Of a DNA stretch of 64,000 nt, positions 9,023 to 17,857 are shown in pieces. The notes beneath the pieces were generated by a model. That model was not told the origin of the DNA. It saw only the letters and a program-made list of their open reading frames with translations, and searched no databases. The first letter of the stretch is position 1. Each line of letters opens with the position of its first letter. Origin of the DNA: DATCJA01 sp963814955. Lineage in GTDB: Bacteria; Acidobacteriota; Vicinamibacteria; Vicinamibacterales; UBA2999. The position numbers were made by a program, and so were the translations under genes. Location of the stretch: NCBI GenBank assembly GCA_963814955.1, contig CAWFEX010000008.1:496001-560000 (forward strand). The letters run 5' to 3'.

Positions 9023-10227
9023 GGGCGGTAGTGCGCGATGACTTTCCGTACCGCCGCCACGACATCGTCTGCATCCGCGTCGGTCATCCTCGGATACAGC
9101 GGCAGCGAAATCGTGCGGTCCGAGAAATACTCCGCATTCGGGAACATGCCGCGTTCGAAACCAAACGTCTCGGCATAGTACGGATGCAGATGTACCGCAC
9201 GGAAATGAATGCCGATGCCGATGTTTTCCGCCTGAATCGCGTTCATGATCGTGTCACGATCCGCGGTGAGCTTCTCCGTCGCCACCACGATCGGATAGAG
9301 GTGGTAGGCGTGCTTGACCCATGACCGTTCGGCCGGCAACCGGATTTCGGGCAGATCCGCGAGCCCCGCGTCGAGCCGCAACTTGAGCGCGAGGCGCCGC
9401 GCGTAGAAACGCTCCATCTTCTGAAATTGGGATCTCCCGAGCGCCGCCTGTAAGTCGAACATGTTGTATTTGTAGCCAGGGGCGATGATGTCCCAATGCC
9501 GGTATCCGTCGGTTCCGTACCGCTTCCACGCATCGCGGCTGATGCCGTGCAGCGCCATGATCCCGATTCGATCCGCTCTTTCTTGATGATTGGTCGTGAG
9601 CGCGCCTCCCTCGCCGCTGGTGATGTTCTTCGTCGCGTAGAACGAAAAACATGTCATGTCGGCAAGGCCGCCGACTCGCCGCCCCTTGTACTCCGCGCCA
9701 ATGGCGTGCGCCGCGTCTTCGATCACGGTAATGCCCCGCCGCGCACCGAGCGACATGATGGTGTCGAGCTCGCAGGGGTGCCCCGCGAAATCGACGGGGA
9801 TCACGGCTTTCGTCCGTGGCGTGATGGAGGCTTCGATCGCCGTCGCATCGATGTTCAGCGTATCTGGCTCGACATCGACGAATACCGGACGTGCGCCCCG
9901 GTGCACGATGACGTTGGCGGTCGACGCGAACGTGATGGGAGCGGTGATGACCTCGTCGCCGGGGCCGACACCGGAAGCCTCCAGGGCCAGATGCAGCGCA
10001 GCGGTGCACGAATTTACTGCGACGCAGCGTTTGCTTCCCGTGTAGGCGGCCAGCTCCTGCTCGAAGCTCTTGGTGCGCGGGCCGGTCGTGAGCCACCCGG
10101 ATCGCAATGTCTCGACGACTGCGCGCTCGTCGTCACTGTCGAGGAGCGGCTGATGGAATGGCAGGAACGAGCCGCGCACCGGGGGGCCACCCCGGAGCGC
10201 CAGCAGCTCACTCGTCTGGATTGTCAC
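9019..10227 (-). CDS. DegT/DnrJ/EryC1/StrS aminotransferase
   Basis: A 402-residue PLP-dependent sugar aminotransferase. It has the EDAAHA motif at 170-175 and the Schiff-base lysine in FSFYATKNITSGEGG (Lys200). Family members convert 4-keto- or 3-keto-6-deoxy nucleotide sugars to amino sugars using glutamate. The start is a GTG without a clear ribosome binding site. The stop overlaps the radical SAM start by four bases, and a GNAT gene follows, together suggesting synthesis of an N-acylated amino-deoxy sugar. No dehydratase gene is in the window, so the keto-sugar precursor must be made elsewhere. Confidence 0.93.
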   Translation of the reverse strand: MTIQTSELLALRGGPPVRGSFLPFHQPLLDSDDERAVVETLRSGWLTTGPRTKSFEQELAAYTGSKRCVAVNSCTAALHLALEASGVGPGDEVITAPITFASTANVIVHRGARPVFVDVEPDTLNIDATAIEASITPRTKAVIPVDFAGHPCELDTIMSLGARRGITVIEDAAHAIGAEYKGRRVGGLADMTCFSFYATKNITSGEGGALTTNHQERADRIGIMALHGISRDAWKRYGTDGYRHWDIIAPGYKYNMFDLQAALGRSQFQKMERFYARRLALKLRLDAGLADLPEIRLPAERSWVKHAYHLYPIVVATEKLTADRDTIMNAIQAENIGIGIHFRAVHLHPYYAETFGFERGMFPNAEYFSDRTISLPLYPRMTDADADDVVAAVRKVIAHYRP

Positions 10228-10271
10228 GGTATGTTGTTCATCGTAGGCGACTTGCAGTCAGACGGTCAACT

Positions 10272-13100
10272 TCAACGGGACGCGGCGACTCGCGACTTGC
10301 GGGTGACTTCGTAGACCGCCCAGCCGTTCTGATCGTACCTGCGCGCGAACTGATCGGGTAACGCGTCCAGCGCCGCACGCAGGTCGGCGTAATAGGGAGG
10401 ATTGACCAGCACATGTGTCACGCCGAGCGACTGGACGAACGCCGCGCGCTCGGCGGGCGTCTCGATCGAGTTGAAGAACGGCTGGACCCGATCGCGTTCC
10501 ATCCGGTCATCAAAAAAGCGGTAGTACTCGCCGAACAGTTCACCCTCGTCGATGAAAGTCGCATCGAAGGCCGGAAACACGACCGCCTGCTGAGGCATGA
10601 ATACTTGTGGCGCGTACGCGGTAAATCGATCGACGGCGAATACCGCGTCAACGGGTACGTGGCCGCGAACCCACTCCACGAGGCTGCGATCCGGTGGACA
10701 CATTGTCCGCTCGGGCAGAACTACGTCACCGCTCTGGATCCGGAAAGCGGTACTCGGCGTTGTTACGCACGGCACCCGCCCAATCAGGGCAGCTGGCGTG
10801 TCCGGGCCGGCCGGGAGCGTTGGTGCAGCCATCAGCGGCGAGAGCGTTGGACGCGCGGTCAGGATTGCAAACGGAAGGACGAATAGCGCATATGGAACGA
10901 TATGCCTGTAAAAGGGCTCGTCGATCGCCGACTGGAACCGAGCAACAGCGCCGAGACCGCGTGCCGATGTGAGTAGGATCGGCACACCAAATCCCAGCGC
11001 CCATACAAACGCCGCCGTCAGGAGAGAGAGCGCGAAGCCCGGATACTGAAGCCAGCCGAGGTGCGCGATGCCGAGGTACGGATGATCTTGTTCGGGAGGC
11101 TGTAAAGGTACGGTGAAGTTGGTGCGATCGATATCGTTGGTATCCATTACCTGCGGATGGTTCACCAGCGCTCGGATGTTTGCCTGTGAAACATCGGCGA
11201 GGGCGTAGTTCCACACATTCACGTCGGCCGAGTAGTTCGAATTCGGCTCACCCGCAGTAAGCGAGAACCTCTGTTCGAGCGCGGTGCGGTCCGCTTCCGG
11301 CAGCGCGGCAGTCCATCTGACGCTCACATGATGGACGAGTGCCGCCGGCGCACGTTCCGGAACCAACGCGACCAGACCCAGCACCGGCAGGAGTATCGCC
11401 GCCGCACCACGAATCCGCATGGCAGTCGTGGTCGGAGGCCTCCATAGCAACACGAACGCGCAGCCATATGCGGCGATCAGCGGCGCGACGAACCCGCCGG
11501 CGCTCTGATTGAGACACAGACTCACCAGAAGGGCACAGACGCCGGCAACGACTCCCCCGAGCATCGCGGAGACCCGGGTGCGATCGATTTGTGCCAGCGC
11601 CATGACGCTGGCATATATCGCCGCACCGGCAACCAGATAGACGAACAGGATGACGTTGCGAACAGGCGTGTACAGAATTTCGAAATACGTCAGATAGATG
11701 TACGGTATCGCCAACAGCGGCAGCGTCATCACGGCCAGGTACACGAGAGTGCTCGAAGACATCAACCACACGAGCGGCCGCCGCGAGAGCAACAACACGA
11801 CTGAGGGTCCGGCGAACAGGAGCAGCGGAATGAGGCCGCTCGTTGTCTGTTCGCTGTTTACGAGAAAGCCGGTGAGCAGTGCCGGAGCCGCGGTAAAAAG
11901 CAGCGTTTGAACAGAGGACGTGGTCACGATGGACATCAACCGCGTACGCTGTGTCCGCACGATGTCGCTGACCAGCCCGACGACCTCTGCCTGCCACAGG
12001 GAGTAAATCACCACCAGGCCTGCGCCGACGGCCAGCAGCGTCATCGCTGAACGCAGGTAGGGACGGAACCTGGGCATGACCATCGCGACGGCCGCGAAGC
12101 AACTCAGGTAAGCAATGAACTGAACCATTTCCCGGACGTGGACCATCGTCAGGGTCAGCGCGAGCATCACCGTCGCTGCCAGGAAGAAGAGCCGCTCGCG
12201 TTGCGATTCCACCGCTAAGAGGTACCCGAATGCGGTGACCAACAGAGCGGGAAACAGAACAGTCATCGCGACGTCGGATGCGTGGCTGTATGGAACGAGC
12301 TGGCCCCACCCCGAGTCGAAACCCGGTACCATCGCGAATGCGCCGCTGCAGATGAGCATCACGGCCGTTACGGTCACCGCTGGAGCGATGCCGCCGGTGC
12401 CGAACATCGCCCGGGCGACCAGGTGGAGCATCACGAGCGCGGCGGGTCCCCAGAAAAATCGAAGCTTGTGATAGACGAACAGGGCGTCAATGTCACTGAG
12501 CTTCGCGACCAGCGCCATGAAGTAGTGTGTGCCCGGGAAGGGATATGTGTAGACCGTGTCCGGCGAGACGTAGATATTGTCGATGCGCGGCGACCCGACC
12601 TCACTCAATCGCCGGACGATCGCAACGTGCACCTGATCCTCGTACCAGCTCACTGGAGATCCGAGGTTGTAGAGGAACACGCTCAGCGCGACAAGCAACG
12701 ACAGCACAATCAGCTCGTCCAACGTCAGCACGATGCTGAGTCGTCGGCTGGGGCTGGCAACGACGCAGCCGGCCATCAGGATCGAAGCAACCGTGATGAC
12801 GCCGACAGTGGCCGCCGGACTCGAGTGAAGTGACAGCGCCGTGATCGTCGCCAACTGAACGAATCCGAAGCTGATCGCGATCCCGAAGCCGATCGTCTCG
12901 AGTCCCGTGAGCTGCGGGCGCGGACGGCACAACATCGTTGCCAGCGCCCCTGGGACGACGCCGACGGCGAGCGTCGCCGACAGAAGCCTGACGGCTGACA
13001 TTCCCGCCTGTTCATCACCGAAGAACCGGCATGCGATGGCCGCGGCACTGATTGCCGCCGCAGCGATCGCGGCCGTTCGCGCGGAAATCGTGATACTCAC
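10272..13100 (-). CDS. Large polytopic membrane protein, GT39-like, carrying the RW/HP-V-DT module (copy 1)
   Basis: About 942 residues, largely hydrophobic helices. An early extracytoplasmic loop contains SWYEDQVHVAIVRRLSE, the place where lipid-sugar glycosyltransferases of this plan carry acidic residues. Residues about 590-664 hold the unassigned module (V-S-V-R-W with Trp596, then NHPQVMDTNDIDR). Further membrane segments and a soluble C-terminal domain follow (LGVTHVLVNPPYY). The open frame reaches 13235, but GTG at 13100 is chosen because the upstream paralogue ends at 13120 and the homologous start lies there. It is a tandem duplicate of the next gene, similar throughout. Transfer of a lipid-linked sugar is inferred from the architecture. 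Confidence 0.75.
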   Translation of the reverse strand: MSITISARTAAIAAAAISAAAIACRFFGDEQAGMSAVRLLSATLAVGVVPGALATMLCRPRPQLTGLETIGFGIAISFGFVQLATITALSLHSSPAATVGVITVASILMAGCVVASPSRRLSIVLTLDELIVLSLLVALSVFLYNLGSPVSWYEDQVHVAIVRRLSEVGSPRIDNIYVSPDTVYTYPFPGTHYFMALVAKLSDIDALFVYHKLRFFWGPAALVMLHLVARAMFGTGGIAPAVTVTAVMLICSGAFAMVPGFDSGWGQLVPYSHASDVAMTVLFPALLVTAFGYLLAVESQRERLFFLAATVMLALTLTMVHVREMVQFIAYLSCFAAVAMVMPRFRPYLRSAMTLLAVGAGLVVIYSLWQAEVVGLVSDIVRTQRTRLMSIVTTSSVQTLLFTAAPALLTGFLVNSEQTTSGLIPLLLFAGPSVVLLLSRRPLVWLMSSSTLVYLAVMTLPLLAIPYIYLTYFEILYTPVRNVILFVYLVAGAAIYASVMALAQIDRTRVSAMLGGVVAGVCALLVSLCLNQSAGGFVAPLIAAYGCAFVLLWRPPTTTAMRIRGAAAILLPVLGLVALVPERAPAALVHHVSVRWTAALPEADRTALEQRFSLTAGEPNSNYSADVNVWNYALADVSQANIRALVNHPQVMDTNDIDRTNFTVPLQPPEQDHPYLGIAHLGWLQYPGFALSLLTAAFVWALGFGVPILLTSARGLGAVARFQSAIDEPFYRHIVPYALFVLPFAILTARPTLSPLMAAPTLPAGPDTPAALIGRVPCVTTPSTAFRIQSGDVVLPERTMCPPDRSLVEWVRGHVPVDAVFAVDRFTAYAPQVFMPQQAVVFPAFDATFIDEGELFGEYYRFFDDRMERDRVQPFFNSIETPAERAAFVQSLGVTHVLVNPPYYADLRAALDALPDQFARRYDQNGWAVYEVTRKSRVAASR

Positions 13101-13119
13101 GCCGCACGCTCGGACGTCG

Positions 13120-15969
13120 TCAATTTCCGATGGCTTCGTAGACAGCCCACTGCGCATGCTGATACCTGAGGGCGAACTGCTCAGGAAGTCCGTCAAGCAC
13201 CGGGCGAAGCTCGCTGTAATCAGCGGGACTGACAAGCACGTGCGTCACACCCAGCGCTTTCACAAATGCCGTTCGTTCGGCGGGCGTTTCAAGAGTATTG
13301 AAGAACGGCTGGGCGCGATAGCGGCGCACTCTTTCCTGGAACACCCGGTAGTAGTCCCCGAACAGGCTGTCTTCGCGAATGAAGGATGCATCGAGCGTGG
13401 GAAACACGACCGCCTGCTGCGCCATGAAAACCTGGGGCGGGTATGCGGTCCATCGATCGACGGCAAATACCGTGTCGACCGGCAGCTGACGCTGCACCCA
13501 TTCGACCACGGCGCGATCCGGCGGACACGTCGTACGCTCGGGCAGCACAACCTCTTCTTCGGCAAACCGGGCCGGCATGGGTGGGGTTGTGACACACGGA
13601 ATCTGCGCAAAAAGTGATTCCGGTGTCTGAGCGAGTCCCGCCGGCGCCATTGGCGTCAGACTCAACGGCGACAGCGTCGGGCGCGCCGACCACAACGCGA
13701 ACGGGATAATGAACACCGCATACGGGAGCGCCCATTTGTAGAAAGGCTGGCTCAACGCGCGATCGAGCGGCCCCGCGCTACCGCCTTTGCCGGCGACGAG
13801 CATTGGCGGCACGACAATCGCCGTCACCCAGATAAGAAAGGCCGTCACGATCAGCAGCAGGCTTCCTGGATACTGTAGCCAGGCCACGTGCTCCACTCCG
13901 AGGAACTGGTGGTCCGTCCGCGGCGGCTGCAGCGGCACCGTGAACCGCACGCGATCGATGTCGTTGGTGTCCACCACGTCGGGATGCGTCACGAGAGCCT
14001 TCACGTTCTCCGATGACAGATCGCTCAGCCGGTATCCCCAGACGTTCACCTCGTCACTCGCGCCGCCGCCGCGTTCGCCGTTCGTCAACCCGAACTGACG
14101 CTCCAGCTCCGTGCGGCGCGCTTCCGGCAGTCCGGCCGTCCATCGCACGTTGACGGCCGCCGTTCGCGGCGTCGGCTGGTGGTGCGGCCATAGCGCGACC
14201 AGCACCGCAAGCGCCGCAAGCAGCCACGCAGCACCGCGCGCACTGAATCGGCGCGGCAGCGGAGTGCCTGTGATGAACAGCAACGTCAGCGCGTATGCGG
14301 CAATCAGGGGCACGGAGAATCCCGCATGGCTCCGGTTGAGGGAAAGAGTGGCGAGCAGGGCGAGCATGCCGGCGGCCGTACCAGCCGCGAATGCGGATAG
14401 ACAGGTACGATCGATGCGAGCGATCGCCACCACGGCGACGTAAACGAGTGCCCCCGCAAGCAAATAGACGAAAAAGATGACGTTGCGAATCGGGATATGA
14501 AGAATCTCGAAGTACGTCAGGTACACATAAGGAATGGCGAGCAGGGGAATGCTCATCACCGCCAGGTAGGCCAGCGTGCTCGACGAAATCAGCCAGACGA
14601 GCGGTCGCTGATGGAACCAGAGCACTACTACGGGCCCTGCAAACAGGAAGAACGGAAGCAGACCGCCAAAGACCTGATCGAAGTCCTGAATGAAATCGCC
14701 AAGCGTATCCTGGGCAGACGCAAAGACCAGTGCCTGAGGGGAAAGGCCCGCCGCCCTCGCAAGCAGCTCGCCGCGATAACCCTCGACGATATCGCTGACG
14801 TCGGACGTCATCGTGGCCTGCCATTGGGTGTAAATAGCGGCGACGACAAGTGTGAGCAGGAGCAGAACAACCGCGCGGGCGAGAAGGGGCCGGAACCGCC
14901 TGGCAAGGGCGGCCACGACGACGAAGCATCCAAGATATGCTGCGAACTGAACGACTTCCCGGATGTGAATCATCGTCAACATCAAGACGAGCAGGGCGGC
15001 GGCCATGAAAAAGAACCAACGCTCCCGCATTGCACCGGCCTGCAGATAGCCGAATGCGCAAACCAGGAGCCCCGGCAGCAGAACCGTCATAGCCACGTCG
15101 GGCACGTAGCTGTACGGCACGAGCTGTCCCCACCATGACGGGAATCCGGCGACCATTGCGAACGCGCCGCTGAACACGAGCACAACTGCCGTGACAGCTA
15201 CCGCGCATGCCACGGATGAGCGGCCAAAAACAGCCCGTGCGGCGAGATACAGCATGACCAGCGCAGCCGGTCCCCAGAAGAATCGCAGCTTGGTATACAG
15301 AAAGAGGGGGTCGATATCGCCAAGCCGCGCCGCGAGTGCCATGAAGTACAGCGCCCCGGGAAACGGGTACGTGTAAACGATTCCTGGCGCCACATACACA
15401 TTGTCGAGACGAGGGGCGCTCAGCTCGCTGAGGCGTCGCGTGATCGCGACCAGAACCTGGTCTTCGTACGCGTCGAAGGGCGAACCTTGCAGATACAACG
15501 GCACTGCCACCCCGAGCAGCAGTGCCAACACAATGAGCTCGTCAACCGTGAGAAGAACCGTCATCGATGGTCCGCGGACTGCGCGCCAGGCCATCACGAT
15601 CGACGCGAGGCCGAGACCGGTCAGCATGACAGTCGGACCGGTATGAACGGAGACGGCGAAAATCGTGAGTAGTTGAACGACGCCGAAGCTGACGGCAATG
15701 CCTAGACCGAGGACCTCCAGCGCGGACAAACGCGGGCGCGGGCGCCAGAGCAGGATCGTGAGTACGCCCGGGACAAGAGCCAGCGCCAACGTGGGGGCAA
15801 CCACCTTGAGCGCTGCGGTTGCCGGCGTCCGGTCGCCGATGAAATGGCACGCCAGCGCGGCTGAGACCGGCAAGAGCATCAACGCGGCAACGGCCCGCGT
15901 CGAAAATCGCCAGCCGGCGCCCGCCGTCACCTCGACCGCTTCAGTCGCGTTGTCCGTCAGTTGATTCAT
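13120..15969 (-). CDS. Large polytopic membrane protein, GT39-like, carrying the RW/HP-V-DT module (copy 2)
   Basis: About 949 residues, starting with ATG (MNQLTDNATEAVEV) at 15969; the frame is open to 16113 but that extension lies inside the upstream gene. It has multiple helices from residue ~25, an early loop with FDAYEDQVLVAITRRLSEL, and the module at about 604-679 (V-N-V-R-W ending at Trp610, THPDVVDTNDIDR). More helices and a soluble tail with LGVTHVLVSPADY follow. It aligns end to end with the downstream gene, so the pair arose by tandem duplication. It overlaps the upstream 127-residue gene by 29 bases. A glycosyltransferase role is inferred, not shown by catalytic motifs. Confidence 0.75.
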   Translation of the reverse strand: MNQLTDNATEAVEVTAGAGWRFSTRAVAALMLLPVSAALACHFIGDRTPATAALKVVAPTLALALVPGVLTILLWRPRPRLSALEVLGLGIAVSFGVVQLLTIFAVSVHTGPTVMLTGLGLASIVMAWRAVRGPSMTVLLTVDELIVLALLLGVAVPLYLQGSPFDAYEDQVLVAITRRLSELSAPRLDNVYVAPGIVYTYPFPGALYFMALAARLGDIDPLFLYTKLRFFWGPAALVMLYLAARAVFGRSSVACAVAVTAVVLVFSGAFAMVAGFPSWWGQLVPYSYVPDVAMTVLLPGLLVCAFGYLQAGAMRERWFFFMAAALLVLMLTMIHIREVVQFAAYLGCFVVVAALARRFRPLLARAVVLLLLTLVVAAIYTQWQATMTSDVSDIVEGYRGELLARAAGLSPQALVFASAQDTLGDFIQDFDQVFGGLLPFFLFAGPVVVLWFHQRPLVWLISSSTLAYLAVMSIPLLAIPYVYLTYFEILHIPIRNVIFFVYLLAGALVYVAVVAIARIDRTCLSAFAAGTAAGMLALLATLSLNRSHAGFSVPLIAAYALTLLFITGTPLPRRFSARGAAWLLAALAVLVALWPHHQPTPRTAAVNVRWTAGLPEARRTELERQFGLTNGERGGGASDEVNVWGYRLSDLSSENVKALVTHPDVVDTNDIDRVRFTVPLQPPRTDHQFLGVEHVAWLQYPGSLLLIVTAFLIWVTAIVVPPMLVAGKGGSAGPLDRALSQPFYKWALPYAVFIIPFALWSARPTLSPLSLTPMAPAGLAQTPESLFAQIPCVTTPPMPARFAEEEVVLPERTTCPPDRAVVEWVQRQLPVDTVFAVDRWTAYPPQVFMAQQAVVFPTLDASFIREDSLFGDYYRVFQERVRRYRAQPFFNTLETPAERTAFVKALGVTHVLVSPADYSELRPVLDGLPEQFALRYQHAQWAVYEAIGN

Positions 15970-16324
15970 GGCGCTCGTCGCGCGGGTCGGCGAGCGCCTG
16001 TTCGAGCATTGACTGCATCGCGTTGGCGCGTCCTCTGAAATGAGCTGCGACGGCGGTGAGATCTTCCAGAAGGATGCGTGAGGCCAGATTGACCGTCTGG
16101 CTTGGCTCCGCATCCCGAAGCATGTCGGTCAGCGCTGCAATTCGCGCCGCCAGGGTCTGGACCTGCGCATCGGCGACCTCCTCGAACGTTCGATCGCCCG
16201 TGCGCTCCAGCGGAAAGCGCTCGAGCAGTCGGGCAAGATCCGCCGCCGTGAACTCGGGCGCGGGCACGCCGTAATGATACTGTTCCCGGCATTCGCATGA
16301 ACGGCAGCCGGGCCCCTCATTCAC
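15941..16324 (-). CDS. Small hypothetical protein, first gene of the minus-strand operon
   Basis: 127 residues from a GTG start. The N-terminus is cysteine-rich (CRSCECREQYHYG); the rest is predicted helical (LAARIAALTDMLRDAEPSQ). I do not recognise the family. Reality as a gene is supported by its position at the head of a long same-strand operon, the 29-base overlap with the next gene, and coding-like composition; I see no good ribosome binding site. It is divergent from the coiled-coil gene at 16362, leaving only 37 bases between the starts. Confidence 0.5.
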   Translation of the reverse strand: MNEGPGCRSCECREQYHYGVPAPEFTAADLARLLERFPLERTGDRTFEEVADAQVQTLAARIAALTDMLRDAEPSQTVNLASRILLEDLTAVAAHFRGRANAMQSMLEQALADPRDERHESTDGQRD

Positions 16325-16348
16325 AGGAACTCGGCCGGACGTCTATGG

Positions 16349-16354
16349 GACAAT
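16349..16354 (+). promoter_or_regulatory. Candidate -10 element (GACAAT) for leaderless start at 16362
   Basis: GACAAT lies in an otherwise GC-rich 37-base divergent spacer, 7 bases before the ATG. A start site about 6-7 bases downstream would place the first transcribed base at or next to the ATG. No convincing -35 was found. Confidence 0.3.
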
Positions 16355-16361
16355 CCCGCCC

Positions 16362-16871
16362 ATGAACGCGGTGACGAGAAGGCTCTTCGCAGCCGTCAGG
16401 CTCGCGCCGATTTCCCAGATCGAGCGATTGAATGCTGAAGCGGAGCGAGCGGAAACCAAGATCGCTCAACTCGAGCGGCAACTCGAACAGGCCCGCGCTG
16501 ATGCTCAAGGCTGGAAAAGACGGCACGAAGACACCACCGAAGCGGTCGCTGGATGGAAGCAGGCGGCCCATCGCGGCCAGGCGGAGACGGAACGCGCAAA
16601 GGAAGACGCAGATCGGATCAAGGCGGACCTCGACCGGGCAAAGGCCGACCTCGAGCGCGAGCAGCCGCGAACCGACGAGTGGAAGCGCCGCGCTGAGGCC
16701 CTGAAGCTGGAGCTTCAGGAAATGCGCGCCCGTCTGGAGGTTGCGCACCACGCGGCGGACTCGGCCAATGAACAACTGATGGCGATGGAGGTCAAGCTCG
16801 ATCTGATTGAGGCCGCCATTCAGGTCCTCGATATTCGAACGCGAGAGCAGGCTGTGTCGAGCGCCTCATGA
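16362..16871 (+). CDS. Coiled-coil protein next to a glycosyltransferase
   Basis: 169 residues, almost entirely charged heptad-like sequence from residue ~18 to the end (for example IAQLERQLEQARADAQGWKR), predicted to be one long coiled coil. No membrane segment or enzyme motif is seen. The last four bases overlap the start of the glycosyltransferase gene (ATGA), so the two are probably made together, and the coiled coil may serve as a partner or scaffold. Similar but shorter coiled coils begin the 2OG oxygenases at 19.6, 20.6 and 43.9 kb. The ATG lies 7 bases after a GACAAT hexamer, suggesting a leaderless transcript. Confidence 0.72.
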   Translation: MNAVTRRLFAAVRLAPISQIERLNAEAERAETKIAQLERQLEQARADAQGWKRRHEDTTEAVAGWKQAAHRGQAETERAKEDADRIKADLDRAKADLEREQPRTDEWKRRAEALKLELQEMRARLEVAHHAADSANEQLMAMEVKLDLIEAAIQVLDIRTREQAVSSAS

Positions 16872-17848
16872 GCGAATCAGGATCCCCGTTTCTGAGCTTC
16901 GTCATCACAGCCCGTCACGACAATTACGGCGGCGATTTTCGTGAGCGCATCGCGACGCCGCTGCGATTCAACCACGAACAGCTGCGCAGCCGCGACGTCG
17001 CGTACGAAGTCATTCTCGTGGAATGGGATCCGGTCGCGGGACGCCCGCTGCTCTGCGAGATGCTGGCGAAGGAGCTGCCCGACATTGCGGCAATGGTCCT
17101 TCGAACCGTTGTCGTCGCGCCGCAGTACCAGGTGGCGATGACTCAGAATCCGCGCGTCCCGTACCTTGAGTACGTGGCGAAAAATGTCGGTATTCGCCGC
17201 GCGACGGCGCCGTTCGTGCTCGTTACGAACGCCGACATTCTGTTGGGGCGGGAAGTTGTCGACGCCATCGCCGCTCGGCGGCCGCGGCCGGGCACGATGT
17301 ACAGAGCCCCTCGCTACGACATCAAGCTCGGGGTTGACCAGGCCGGCCTGCGCTGGGCGGCGCTCGAAGATCCCGCCAACCAGGTTCGCCGCCCCGTGCT
17401 CGAACCACCCCTGTTCGGCAGTGCCGCCGGCGATTTCCTGCTGGCCGATCGCGAGACCTTCCACAGGCTGCGAGGCTTCAACGAAGTCTACCGGGCGGCG
17501 CGCGCCGGCATCGACCTGAATTTCATGGTGAAGGTTCACGGCGCAGGGATCCCGATCGAAGAAATCGGCGGTCCGGTATATCACGTCAACCATATCGGCA
17601 GCATGCGCATCTCGAAGTCTCTGCACCGGGACAGACGCGCGGAGTCGCCGTGGGGCGATCTCGACTGGCACTCGGCCAGCGTGACGTATCACAACCCGGA
17701 CGGGTGGGGCCTCGGCGCCGCTCCTGTGCGTACGCGGTCGGACGGCGTCATCTTCCTGGACTTCGACTGGCGGGCGGTGCCGCCGCTCGTGGAGCTGCGG
17801 CGGGTGGTGTTGCCGGCCCGTACCCGTGGAAACGCCGTTACCGTCTGA
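16868..17848 (+). CDS. GT-A type glycosyltransferase-like protein
   Basis: 326 residues. The start (SPFLSFVITARHDNYGGDF) and TAPFVLVTNADILLG, a DxD-like N-A-D site on a hydrophobic strand, fit a GT2-like GT-A fold. AGDFLLADRETFHRLRGFNEVY is the acceptor-side element common in such enzymes (quoted in part: LADRETFHRLRGF). The C-terminus is not membrane-associated. It is probably co-translated with the coiled-coil protein (four-base overlap) and converges with the GT-B gene at 17858, nine bases away. Donor and acceptor are unknown. Confidence 0.75.
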   Translation: MSESGSPFLSFVITARHDNYGGDFRERIATPLRFNHEQLRSRDVAYEVILVEWDPVAGRPLLCEMLAKELPDIAAMVLRTVVVAPQYQVAMTQNPRVPYLEYVAKNVGIRRATAPFVLVTNADILLGREVVDAIAARRPRPGTMYRAPRYDIKLGVDQAGLRWAALEDPANQVRRPVLEPPLFGSAAGDFLLADRETFHRLRGFNEVYRAARAGIDLNFMVKVHGAGIPIEEIGGPVYHVNHIGSMRISKSLHRDRRAESPWGDLDWHSASVTYHNPDGWGLGAAPVRTRSDGVIFLDFDWRAVPPLVELRRVVLPARTRGNAVTV

Positions 17849-17857
17849 TCGTCACTG

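Noticed and set aside
7595..9031. Plus-strand open frame of 478 codons
   Set aside because: Antisense to the radical SAM gene, whose Cx3Cx2C and GGEP motifs make the minus strand certain.
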